Below are positions 1 to 6,296 of a stretch of DNA of 14,973 nucleotides, in pieces. This stretch comes from CAZGZD01 sp964401915 (lineage in GTDB: Bacteria; Patescibacteriota; Microgenomatia; UBA1406; GWC2-37-13). The notes below the pieces were generated by a model, which was not told where the DNA came from, did not search any database, and worked only from the letters and a program-made list of their open reading frames with translations. The stretch is taken from the NCBI GenBank assembly GCA_964401915.1, contig CAYOAI010000020.1:1-14973 (forward strand), read 5' to 3'. The stretch's first letter is position 1. Each line of letters begins with the position of its first letter. Position numbers and translations under genes: made by a program.

Positions 1-12
1 CATTGTATCAAA

Positions 13-47
13 AACACGCCCCATATAACACACAACTCGTATCCTTC
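13..47. repeat. degenerate 7-nt periodic repeat
   Basis: Read in steps of seven from base 13, the sequence gives AACACGC, CCCATAT, AACACAC, AACTCGT, ATCCTTC. Three of the five units begin with AAC. The spacing is exact but the units are degenerate, so this is only suggestive on its own. It gains weight from the clearer heptamer arrays at 429-500 and 6836-6891. The stretch 1-98 contains no convincing gene; short open frames touch the left edge, but none can be recognised as the tail of a known protein. Confidence 0.3.
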
Positions 48-98
48 ACAAAGTTTTGCTTTTAAAAACTGAGGCAAAGCATCACAAAGCTCAAAAGA

Positions 99-107
99 TG
101 ATATACT
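99..107 (+). promoter_or_regulatory. extended -10 promoter, leaderless
   Basis: TGATATACT is an extended -10 element (TG at 99-100, TATACT at 102-107). Only six bases (108-113) separate it from the ATG of the DUF59 gene, so transcription should begin at or next to the start codon. No convincing -35 is seen, as is common for extended -10 promoters. There is no Shine-Dalgarno sequence. Confidence 0.6.
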
Positions 108-113
108 TACACT

Positions 114-416
114 ATGAAAATCACCGAAGAAATTGTGCGAGAAAGGCTACAGGACGTACATGATCCAGAGCTGCACCTCTCAATCATTGATCTGGGGCTT
201 GTATATAAAATAGCTATCAAAAAAGATACCATAGCTATCCAGATGACACTTACATCGATCGGCTGCCCGCTTTTTCCGGTAATCGAGGCTGAGATCAAAG
301 AAAAGCTCAAGCCTCTCGGATTCAATGAGGAAAATATCACAATCACCCTCACATTCGACCCTCCGTGGTCGATGGAGCACCTCACCGAATCTGGCCGAGC
401 AAGTCTTGGAATCTAA
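114..416 (+). CDS. DUF59/MIP18-family Fe-S assembly factor (SufT-like)
   Basis: This 100-residue protein is one full DUF59 (MIP18/SufT/PaaD-like) domain. Seen in the sequence: the early D-P-E signature (D17, P18, E19) followed by the IIDLGLVY stretch; the conserved cysteine C51 in G-C-P; and the closing pattern FDPPW at 81-85 with a C-terminal LGI. Proteins of this family act in the cytoplasm in maturation or delivery of Fe-S clusters, and the single Cys is thought to be functional. No suf or isc genes lie in the window, so the client is unknown. The ATG at 114 sits six bases after an extended -10 box. Family assignment is firm; the exact role is inferred. Confidence 0.88.
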   Translation: MKITEEIVRERLQDVHDPELHLSIIDLGLVYKIAIKKDTIAIQMTLTSIGCPLFPVIEAEIKEKLKPLGFNEENITITLTFDPPWSMEHLTESGRASLGI

Positions 417-428
417 TCTCAAAACGTG

Positions 429-500
429 TAACATATAACATATAGCCCCAAGTTATATTATCTTGGATTTCAGGTTACAAGATTCGCGTTACACGATATC
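429..500. repeat. heptanucleotide repeat spacer
   Basis: TAACATA occurs twice in perfect tandem at 429-442. Further right, the bases before the next ATG read in heptads: GATTTCA, GGTTACA, AGATTCG, CGTTACA, CGATATC (about 466-500), so GTTACA recurs exactly 14 bases apart. This fills most of the spacer between the DUF59 gene and the coiled-coil gene. It may be a slippage-generated repeat. No promoter is clear here, although TATATT at about 454-459 is a weak -10 candidate. Confidence 0.5.
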
Positions 501-1049
501 ATGGCACAGAAAAATACCAAGCCGCAAATTTATCGCAATCCATTTGAGCAAGTTGCCGAGATAGGACAAAGAATCCCACAACACGTAGCTCAGCAAGTGC
601 TTGATACCTTTAATCCTCTCTCAGCGCTTGATGCCAAAGCACCAATAGATACAGTGGCTCTCAAACGAGAAGAGGAAAAAGTAAGGAAAGAGAAGAAAGC
701 AAAAGGCGAGGATTTTACACCTCTTGATATGCAGATGCTTGAGGAAAAGTACCGCAAGCAGGACGAATACAAAGCGCAGCAGCTCAAAAGAAGGCTTTTT
801 GATCTTGTCAAAAAGGGCGAAGAAGAAGCTATCGAAGCGCGTCATAAAGAAGAGGAAGAAAAGAAAAAGGCAGAAGCTGAGGAAGAGGAGCAAAAGCGTA
901 AAGAGGAAGAGGAGCAAAAAGCAGCTACCGAGCAGGACAATATACCTCAGGGCAAAGAGGCTCGAGGAGGACTATTTGCCAAGAAGCCCAAAAAGCAAAT
1001 ACAGATGGAGAATGCTCCAGAGCGCAAAGCAGCAAAAAGCAAGCAGTAA
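501..1049 (+). CDS. charged coiled-coil protein, unknown function (possibly DUF5660-like)
   Basis: This 182-residue cytoplasmic-looking protein has no signal peptide or membrane segment. Residues 1-45 form a less charged head (IYRNPFEQVAEIG, then a VLDTFNPLSAL stretch). Residues about 55-145 are almost all Glu, Lys, Arg, Ala and Gln, typical of a long helix or coiled coil, with an E/K block at 113-143. The tail is basic and Gly/Lys rich (GGLFAKKPKK) and ends in AAKSKQ. The shape recalls a family of unknown function known from Candidate Phyla Radiation genomes (I think DUF5660), but this is memory and low-complexity sequence misleads. It precedes tRNA-Pro by 32 bases. The ATG has no SD, and the upstream spacer is repeat-rich. 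A purine-rich strand can produce false frames, but the defined head and tail argue for a real gene. Confidence 0.7.
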   Translation: MAQKNTKPQIYRNPFEQVAEIGQRIPQHVAQQVLDTFNPLSALDAKAPIDTVALKREEEKVRKEKKAKGEDFTPLDMQMLEEKYRKQDEYKAQQLKRRLFDLVKKGEEEAIEARHKEEEEKKKAEAEEEEQKRKEEEEQKAATEQDNIPQGKEARGGLFAKKPKKQIQMENAPERKAAKSKQ

Positions 1050-1063
1050 GACCAACTTCACTA

Positions 1064-1069
1064 TATAAT
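1064..1069 (+). promoter_or_regulatory. -10 box for tRNA-Pro
   Basis: A perfect TATAAT lies 12 bases before the first base of the tRNA, which fits a short 5' leader trimmed by RNase P. No good -35 is seen at 16-18 bp upstream, so the call rests on the -10 box and its position. Confidence 0.45.
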
Positions 1070-1081
1070 ACACATATACAT

Positions 1082-1158
1082 CGGGGTGTAGCTCAGATGG
1101 CTAGAGTGCACCGTTCGGGACGGTGAGGCCGGCGGTTCGAGTCCGCCCACCCCGACCA
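1082..1158 (+). tRNA. tRNA-Pro (anticodon CGG)
   Basis: A complete 77-nt cloverleaf. The acceptor stem CGGGGTG (1082-1088) pairs perfectly with CACCCCG (1148-1154), followed by discriminator A and an encoded CCA (1156-1158). The anticodon stem CACCG/CGGTG (1109-1113, 1121-1125) encloses the loop TTCGGGA with anticodon CGG at 1116-1118, reading the proline codon CCG. The T arm GGCGG/CCGCC encloses TTCGAGT. The D stem closes with a G-T wobble. cysS begins 24 bases later. Confidence 0.97.
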
Positions 1159-1165
1159 AGCAAGT

Positions 1166-1174
1166 TGCTACAAT
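1166..1174 (+). promoter_or_regulatory. extended -10 promoter of cysS operon
   Basis: TGCTACAAT forms an extended -10 (TG at 1166-1167, TACAAT at 1169-1174), eight bases before the cysS ATG. It lies in the 24-base gap after the tRNA. The same nine bases stand before the gene at 7166. Transcription should start within a couple of bases of the ATG. Confidence 0.6.
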
Positions 1175-1182
1175 AATTAAAT

Positions 1183-2586
1183 ATGAGACTCTATAATACA
1201 GCCAGTCGGAAGATCGAGGAAATCGCGCCACTTGATCCACCCACCATCACCTTCTACTGCTGCGGTCCCACAGTATACGACTACACTCATATCGGGCATA
1301 TCCGCACCTATCTGAATGAAGATATTCTCAAGCGCACACTCACAAGATTTGGATACAAGGTAAAACACGTGATGAATATCACAGATGTCGGCCACCTCAC
1401 AGGAGATGACGACTCAGGTGAGGACAAGCTCGAGCGCGGTGCGCAAAAAGCAGGACAGACAGTGTGGGAAGTGGCAAAGTTCTATACCGACTTTTTTACT
1501 CACACGATTGAAGCCTTGGGAATATCCAGTCCTGATATATTGTGCAAAGCCACTGAACATGTCCCCAGCATGATCAAGCTTATTGAACAACTTGAGCAAA
1601 AAGGCTTTACTTACCAGACTCACGAGGCTATATACTTTGATACGTCTAAATTCAAAGGGTATGGATCTTTGTCTGGACAAAACTTAGGCGATAAGCTCCA
1701 GAAAGCGCGCGAGGAGGTGCATATTGATTCTGAGAAAAAAAGTCCTGCCGACTTTGCACTATGGTTTTTCCGTGTAGACCGCTTCAAAGATCACACTATG
1801 CACTGGGAGAGTCCGTGGGGCCCAGGATTCCCTGGCTGGCATATCGAGTGCTCGGCCATGAGTATGCAGTATCTGGGAGAGACGATAGACATACATGCCG
1901 GAGGCATAGATCATATTCCAGTCCACCATGAGAATGAGATTGCACAGTCGGAAGCGGCGACTGGCAAGCCTTTTGTACGCCACTGGTTCCACAATAATTT
2001 CCTTACTGTAGATGGGGCAAAAATGAGCAAATCACTCTCCAACTTCTATACGATAGATGACGTGAAAAAGCGGGGAATTGACCCACTTGCCATTCGGCTC
2101 TTATTCCTTCAGACTCATTATCGAGCTGAGGCGAACTTCACATTTGACGCCCTTGAAGGTGCAGCCGCAGCATACAACAAGCTTAAGAATGTTGCTGCTG
2201 CCCTCAAAACTCAAACAGATAGATCAGTATTGTCTGCCGAAAAGCTTTCGCAGACAGATATCTACCTAAGGCGCTTCGACGAAGCGCTCGCAAGTGATCT
2301 ACAGACAGCACAAGCACTGGCTGTCGTATGGGAAGTGGTCAAATCCAATATCCCGTCTGTGGACAAGCTTGATCTTCTGTATTCTTTTGACGAAATCTTG
2401 GGACTAGATCTGAAGAGCGCAATGTTTGATGAAATTCCCACAGATATTCAAGAGTTAGCAGATAAACGCCAAACACTAAGAGGAGAAAATAAATTCGACG
2501 AGGCAGATCAAGTGCGGCAGAAAATCGAAAAACTGGGATACGAAGTTGAAGACCACGGAGATAATTATTCTATTATGAAAAAGTAG
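1183..2586 (+). CDS. cysS: cysteinyl-tRNA synthetase
   Basis: A class I aminoacyl-tRNA synthetase that charges tRNA-Cys, 467 residues, close to the usual length. The HIGH motif is intact (36-39), in the family context GPTVYDYTHIGH. KMSKS is at 280-284 (AKMSKSLSN). The zinc site that selects cysteine is complete: C27 (in YCCGPT), C223 (in GWHIECSAM), H248 and E252 (in HHENE). The C-terminus carries the usual helical domain and ends with the LGYEVED-type tail. A second Cys (C26) sits beside the zinc ligand. The gene starts a three-gene run: the next ATG is one base after its stop. The ATG lies eight bases after an extended -10 box and has no SD. Confidence 0.97.
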   Translation: MRLYNTASRKIEEIAPLDPPTITFYCCGPTVYDYTHIGHIRTYLNEDILKRTLTRFGYKVKHVMNITDVGHLTGDDDSGEDKLERGAQKAGQTVWEVAKFYTDFFTHTIEALGISSPDILCKATEHVPSMIKLIEQLEQKGFTYQTHEAIYFDTSKFKGYGSLSGQNLGDKLQKAREEVHIDSEKKSPADFALWFFRVDRFKDHTMHWESPWGPGFPGWHIECSAMSMQYLGETIDIHAGGIDHIPVHHENEIAQSEAATGKPFVRHWFHNNFLTVDGAKMSKSLSNFYTIDDVKKRGIDPLAIRLLFLQTHYRAEANFTFDALEGAAAAYNKLKNVAAALKTQTDRSVLSAEKLSQTDIYLRRFDEALASDLQTAQALAVVWEVVKSNIPSVDKLDLLYSFDEILGLDLKSAMFDEIPTDIQELADKRQTLRGENKFDEADQVRQKIEKLGYEVEDHGDNYSIMKK

Positions 2587-2587
2587 T

Positions 2588-3586
2588 ATGAAGATTGCTG
2601 TCAACGAGTTAAAAAAAACACTTCTTGCTGTTGCGTTAAAATATGAGGTATCGCCAAAAGATGCGGCAATACTTATTGAAGAATGCATAGAGGGAGAATT
2701 GGAAGGTAAGAGCACTCATGGCGTTGCCGCATTTGTCTCGATGATCCCCAAACTCAAAGACCAAAAAGGCAAGATAGAGATTATAAAAACTAGCGATTCA
2801 TTTGTTTTTATCGACGCCCATAGTAGCTTTGGATCTATAGTAGGTAGGCATGCAGCAAATATAGCGATTGAAAAAGCAAAAAAAAGTGGAGTTGCCATAG
2901 CATCGATAAAGAATATGACAACTTGGCTCAGACCCGCAAGTATAGCTCGCTATATCGCCTCACACCATATGGTGGGATTTGTAATAAACAGTGGAGGCAA
3001 TCCTATGGTAGCGCCTCCTGGCGGATACGAACCGCTTATTGGTACCAATCCAATCGGCATTGGTATTCCCACAACCGATGAGCCGTTTATTGCCGATATG
3101 GCCACATCGACTCGAGCATGGGGAGTAGTAAGAAACGCAATCGCAGGCAACACATCGCTCCCTCCAAACTCTTATCTCGACAACGAAGGAAACTACACTA
3201 CAGATCCGCACAAGGCCTATTCGGCACGACCGATGGGTGATCACAAGGGATTTGCACTCGGGCTTTTTATCGAGGTTATGTGCGGAGCATTCGTCGATAT
3301 GTCCATGGCTTACAAAAATAAAGACAGGGATTATCGCACTATGATTCGCGGGGGAATGATTATAGTGTTTGATCCAGCATTTATCAGTAATCGAAAGCAA
3401 TTTGAGACAGCAGTAGCTCAGCTTGTCGCCACCATTCACAATTCCAAACCGCTCCCAAACAATCATGTTACTTTACCCGGAGATCGAGCAACTCAAAAAC
3501 GCACACAAGTGCAGGGCAGAGGATACTTTGAGATCGATGACCATGTATGGAAACAGATAAAAAAAGCTATAACATCTAATATATGA
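2588..3586 (+). CDS. Ldh_2 family (malate/L-lactate/sulfolactate dehydrogenase-like) oxidoreductase
   Basis: This 332-residue protein belongs to the NAD(P)-dependent malate/L-lactate dehydrogenase family (Ldh_2), unrelated to classical Rossmann LDH/MDH. Seen: STHGV at 42-46 (family sHGV), the GTNPIGIGIP segment at 152-161, DMATST at 170-175, the DHKGFALGLFIEV block at 218-230 (family GGHKGYgL), and PGDR at 297-300 matching the family C-terminal PGE. The block that normally reads like N-S-x-H-F-G, whose His is the proposed proton acceptor, reads NMTTWL here (109-114), with no His at that place. The substrate therefore cannot be named and the protein may not be a standard dehydrogenase. It starts one base after cysS and ends in TGA, overlapping the next ATG by four bases (ATGA). 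Confidence 0.88.
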   Translation: MKIAVNELKKTLLAVALKYEVSPKDAAILIEECIEGELEGKSTHGVAAFVSMIPKLKDQKGKIEIIKTSDSFVFIDAHSSFGSIVGRHAANIAIEKAKKSGVAIASIKNMTTWLRPASIARYIASHHMVGFVINSGGNPMVAPPGGYEPLIGTNPIGIGIPTTDEPFIADMATSTRAWGVVRNAIAGNTSLPPNSYLDNEGNYTTDPHKAYSARPMGDHKGFALGLFIEVMCGAFVDMSMAYKNKDRDYRTMIRGGMIIVFDPAFISNRKQFETAVAQLVATIHNSKPLPNNHVTLPGDRATQKRTQVQGRGYFEIDDHVWKQIKKAITSNI

Positions 3587-3927
3587 AAATCCATAAAGTA
3601 GTTACCGGACCTGGCGAGGAAGTACTGGCCAAGACTACGCAGTACTGCCAGCAGCACGATATAAAAGATGCAGCAATCGTGTCAGTCATCGGTGCATGCG
3701 ACACATTGTGCATACACACGATGCGGGCAAGTGATGCCAAACAAACAGTCATGACCACGATCAATGAGCCAGTTGAGTTGTCAGGCACAGGAGAAGTGAT
3801 TGACGGAACTGTGCACATCCATGCTGTGCTAAGTCGAGAGAATGGAGAGACTCTGTCTGGGCATCTTGAGTGGGGAAAAGTCGAGAGTTGGTTTGCCCAC
3901 GTGTATGTTGCTCCGCTTGACACTTAG
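3583..3927 (+). CDS. PPC/DUF296-domain protein
   Basis: This 114-residue protein is a stand-alone PPC (plant and prokaryote conserved, DUF296) domain. The pattern is clear: GEEVLAKTTQYCQQHDIKDAAIV, then G-A-C-D, the V-E-L-S-G-x-G segment, H-I-H-A-V-L-S, and S-G-H-L-E-W-G-K-V with the conserved G-H near residues 87-90. In plants the domain is fused to AT-hooks; bacterial single-domain forms make trimers and their function is not settled. The HIHA and SGHL histidines could form a metal or ligand site. It is translationally coupled to the dehydrogenase by an ATGA overlap. Its stop overlaps the stop of the opposing glycosyltransferase gene. Confidence 0.88.
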   Translation: MKIHKVVTGPGEEVLAKTTQYCQQHDIKDAAIVSVIGACDTLCIHTMRASDAKQTVMTTINEPVELSGTGEVIDGTVHIHAVLSRENGETLSGHLEWGKVESWFAHVYVAPLDT

Positions 3928-5636
3928 ACTCTCTTATATATCCGAATCACTGGATGATCAAATACAGTCCATGTCTCCTCAGCTTCCTCATCTTTTTGTT
4001 CAAATAATTTGTTGTTCAAAAAATTGATTGTGGGATAGCTGGTAAACTCAACAACTTGCACAAATCCAAGCTCTCCGCTAAAGAGCTTTTTATAATACTC
4101 ATTTAGTCGGGGATATTGTTTTTTCAACGCCTTGCATCTTTGAGTACTGTATCCAGAAATAAAATCTGTGAACTGTGAACTGTGAACTGTGAACGGCGCA
4201 TCGCATGTGTGATCTGCGAATATCCGGCGCGACGGGACAAAGATATAATCCGCATGCTCTATATGATTTTTCAGCTCCTCATCCAATTTACTATCTGAAT
4301 CGAGTGAATAAAAATCAAAAGATGTTGTGTGATAAGTGGGCTTTGGTTCCTGGTCTTCGGGTGTATCAACCGGAATATCCACCACATTGGCCGTCTCAAA
4401 GAGAATGTTGGAACCAGCTGGAATATGTTGATATATCCATCTTGAGGCCTGAACTCGCACATCAGGCGCTTGATAAATATGAAAATAGGCGATTCCCGGT
4501 AGACACAATATGACTATTAAAACCCAGAATAAGAGGTGTGATATTTTTTTTAATTTTTTAATCAAGAAAACTTTTGCCCAAATATAATCCAGAGTGAGAG
4601 CTGCGATAATTATAGCAATCGGAAATACAGGCGCCATAAATCGACTCCACTTGGCATATAGAAATGCAGTTGGAAGAAAGTAAGTCAAAAAAGCGAGTCG
4701 TAAAATATTGGTATTTTTATCCCTTGGTAGGATCACAAACCCAATCAGGAAAAATATAAATATTCCCCAACCCAGAGCATATGGAAATACCCGGGTAAAC
4801 TGAAAAAATACGGGTACAGTACTTACAAACTGTCGAGTATAGAAGGGGATTGTAGTGCCAAGTGCCACGGCTGACTCGTAGTTTATAGCACCGCGAAAAT
4901 CCCCAAATGAAAGGATATTGTAGGGGGACGCGATAATAAATACACTCGTAGCAACAAATCCAAAAAATATGAAGTGCATGATGCGCCTTATCCGTTGACG
5001 CACATTTCCTCGGAAAGAAAATACCAAAAGAAGAAGTGGAAGCAAAGCAAAGATACCAGCTGAGATCTTGGCAGCCGCGGCCAGACCCAAAGCAACTCCA
5101 GATGCCGCAATATGCCGCAACCTTTTGCTCTCAAAATACACGAGAGAATAATATGTAAGCGCAGCATAGCTTGCCATAAGAATCGACTCTGTCGTGCCAA
5201 AATGTGCAAATTGAATCATGGCAGGACAGAAAATCGTGAATAGACAGACTACGATAAGCGCTCGAAGGCTGTGAGGACGTATAAACTTCATTATCCTGAC
5301 TACATATAACGCGGCAATACATGCCGACACAGCCGACAGAATCCGAAGCGCAAGAGTGGCCGTCTCAAGAGACACTATTCCAGATCGATCTTTTAAGATG
5401 ACGTTGACAACCCACGCCACCACATACCCCAAATAAAGTGAGAGTTGTCCATACGCATAGAAGTCCGGCCGATACCACGAGGCCGTACTAAGTCTTGTTA
5501 TCGCAACCGCTATATTTCTCTCATCAGGATGGTAAAGATATGGAAGCCCCCACATAATACCCGCAAATCGAGACCATACAAGTAAAAAAGTTAGTCCGAA
5601 TGATAGGAGTATAAGTAGTGTTTTTTTATTTTTCAT
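3924..5636 (-). CDS. GT39/ArnT-like integral membrane glycosyltransferase
   Basis: A polytopic membrane protein of 570 residues from the ATG at 5636. The frame extends four codons upstream to a TTG at 5648, but ATG is preferred. The acidic motif of GT-C enzymes is present after the first membrane helix: Y-H-P-D-E at 35-39. About ten hydrophobic segments follow through residue 400 (for example FALLPLLLLVF and FIFFLIGFVIL), then a soluble, probably extracytoplasmic C-terminal region of about 170 residues. Family members (dolichyl-phosphate-mannose mannosyltransferase/ArnT superfamily) move a sugar from a polyprenyl-phosphate carrier to protein or lipid outside the membrane. The acceptor is unknown. 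A 7-bp tandem repeat lies in the C-terminal coding region (4166-4193). The gene converges with the PPC gene, with a 4-bp overlap. Confidence 0.87.
   Translation of the reverse strand: MKNKKTLLILLSFGLTFLLVWSRFAGIMWGLPYLYHPDERNIAVAITRLSTASWYRPDFYAYGQLSLYLGYVVAWVVNVILKDRSGIVSLETATLALRILSAVSACIAALYVVRIMKFIRPHSLRALIVVCLFTIFCPAMIQFAHFGTTESILMASYAALTYYSLVYFESKRLRHIAASGVALGLAAAAKISAGIFALLPLLLLVFSFRGNVRQRIRRIMHFIFFGFVATSVFIIASPYNILSFGDFRGAINYESAVALGTTIPFYTRQFVSTVPVFFQFTRVFPYALGWGIFIFFLIGFVILPRDKNTNILRLAFLTYFLPTAFLYAKWSRFMAPVFPIAIIIAALTLDYIWAKVFLIKKLKKISHLLFWVLIVILCLPGIAYFHIYQAPDVRVQASRWIYQHIPAGSNILFETANVVDIPVDTPEDQEPKPTYHTTSFDFYSLDSDSKLDEELKNHIEHADYIFVPSRRIFADHTCDAPFTVHSSQFTDFISGYSTQRCKALKKQYPRLNEYYKKLFSGELGFVQVVEFTSYPTINFLNNKLFEQKDEEAEETWTVFDHPVIRIYKRV
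4166..4193. repeat. 4 x 7-bp perfect tandem repeat inside the glycosyltransferase gene
   Basis: Four perfect copies of CTGTGAA (plus strand) lie at 4166-4172, 4173-4179, 4180-4186 and 4187-4193; the next base, C, begins a fifth partial copy. On the coding (minus) strand this reads TTCACAG repeated and encodes the FTVHSSQFTDF segment. Seven is not a multiple of three, so gain or loss of one copy would shift the frame; only changes of three copies keep it. Confidence 0.95.
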
Positions 5637-5681
5637 ACTCTGTGACAAGACTTTTGCACATCAACACCAGTCTAATGGGGG

Positions 5682-5710
5682 TTGATTTTTGGGCCTATTC
5701 CCATTATTAT
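5682..5710 (+). promoter_or_regulatory. sigma70-type promoter upstream of rpsF (distal)
   Basis: TTGATT (5682-5687), a 17-bp spacer and TATTAT (5705-5710). Transcription would start near 5717, just before the double palindrome, and give rpsF a leader of about 125 nt. A TATAAT on the minus strand (bases 5711 to 5706) overlaps the -10 and could serve the divergent glycosyltransferase gene, although it lacks a good -35. Confidence 0.45.
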
Positions 5711-5711
5711 A

Positions 5712-5819
5712 TATACCGATGGTCCCGAACGTTCGGGACATCGAGTATATACTCGATCGTATAGACTATATTCAGAAGTAATTTTATTTAAAATTGTACA
5801 GTAATAGACGATCGGTATA
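5712..5819. promoter_or_regulatory. 9-bp inverted repeat enclosing the palindromes (candidate structured leader)
   Basis: TATACCGAT (5712-5720) is the exact reverse complement of ATCGGTATA (5811-5819). The arms enclose the two palindromes and a small TATAG-A-CTATA inverted repeat (5760-5770). As RNA this could fold into a multi-branch junction. The position, directly before rpsF, is where S6:S18 autoregulatory leaders occur in other bacteria, but I cannot show that this is one. The right arm overlaps the proximal -10 box. Confidence 0.35.
5722..5757. repeat. two abutting perfect 18-bp palindromes
   Basis: GTCCCGAACGTTCGGGAC (5722-5739) is a perfect palindrome. Directly after it, ATCGAGTATATACTCGAT (5740-5757) is a second perfect palindrome of the same length with unrelated sequence. 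Their centres are 18 bp apart. They sit between divergent genes, next to candidate promoters. There is no T-run after either, so a terminator is unlikely. Operator sites for a dimeric repressor, DNA cruciforms, or paired RNA hairpins in the rpsF leader are possible. Confidence 0.9.
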
Positions 5820-5821
5820 GA
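5794..5821 (+). promoter_or_regulatory. sigma70-type promoter of rpsF (proximal)
   Basis: TTGTAC (5794-5799), a 16-bp spacer and TATAGA (5816-5821), with the ATG of rpsF 20 bases further on. This would give a leader of about 13 nt, short but not leaderless. It is weaker than the distal promoter by consensus. Confidence 0.4.
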
Positions 5822-5841
5822 AGTTTACAAAAAGTAGATTT

Positions 5842-6294
5842 ATGAACGTATACGAGTTGATCTTTCTTCTTAATAAAGAAGGTGAGCTAAAAAATATAAA
5901 AGGAATCATTGCGGCTGACGATGGTCAGGTAATTGCCGAGGAATCATGGGGGACTAAAACCCTCAAATATCCTATCAAAAAACAAGTATCTGCCACCTTC
6001 TATAGCTGGCAGATTCAGCTTGATGGAGCAAAGTTGTCAAATATTAAAAATAAACTGAATCTAAATGAAAACCTGATTCGGTATTTATTTTTAAAAGTTG
6101 ACGAGCGAGAAGTGGCCAAAAAAGCCAAAGCACCCAAAGTGGAAGTTGCCACAGTCAAACAAGCACCTGCAAAAATAGAGACAAAAGCTACTGACGCACC
6201 GGCAACTAAAGTAAAAGCCGCCCCCAAGACAGTCGCGACCGTATCCAAATCAACAAAAGTTACAAAAAAGACAGTCTCAAAAGCTAAAAAATAA
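5842..6294 (+). CDS. rpsF: 30S ribosomal protein S6
   Basis: The first ~95 residues are ribosomal protein S6: an opening MNVYELIFLL strand, the SWGTKTLKYPIKKQ loop, the AtFYSWQIQLDG strand, and NENLIRYLFLKVDE. S6 binds 16S rRNA on the platform together with S18. The remaining 50 or so residues form a tail of Ala, Lys, Thr, Val and Pro (pieces such as KVEVATVKQAPAK) ending in KTVSKAKK. It is disordered-looking and makes the protein 150 residues rather than about 95-110. The gene leads the classical rpsF-ssb-rpsR order; ssb follows after two bases. No SD is seen before the ATG. Confidence 0.93.
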   Translation: MNVYELIFLLNKEGELKNIKGIIAADDGQVIAEESWGTKTLKYPIKKQVSATFYSWQIQLDGAKLSNIKNKLNLNENLIRYLFLKVDEREVAKKAKAPKVEVATVKQAPAKIETKATDAPATKVKAAPKTVATVSKSTKVTKKTVSKAKK

Positions 6295-6296
6295 TC

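Noticed and set aside
621..1068. Overlapping frames on both strands in the coiled-coil gene (98 and 114 residues)
   Set aside because: The purine-rich E/K codons give Phe/Leu-rich and Lys/Arg-rich shadows in other frames; neither has family features.
3584..3586. UGA recoding as in Gracilibacteria/SR1
   Set aside because: TGA ends the Ldh_2 gene exactly at a coupled ATG, and the recognised proteins do not need in-frame TGA read-through.
4166..4193. CRISPR array
   Set aside because: The repeats are 7 bp, contiguous and without spacers, and lie inside a coding frame.
4205..4513. 102-residue open frame on the plus strand
   Set aside because: It is antisense to the well-supported glycosyltransferase and resembles no known family.
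5640..5660. TTG start at 5648 for the glycosyltransferase
   Set aside because: An ATG lies four codons downstream and the extra residues (MSQS) add nothing recognisable; ATG is preferred, though TTG is not excluded.
5722..5739. LexA-type SOS box (GAAC...GTTC)
   Set aside because: The Gram-positive LexA box needs a four-base gap between GAAC and GTTC; here they are joined directly. Only the half-site resembles it.
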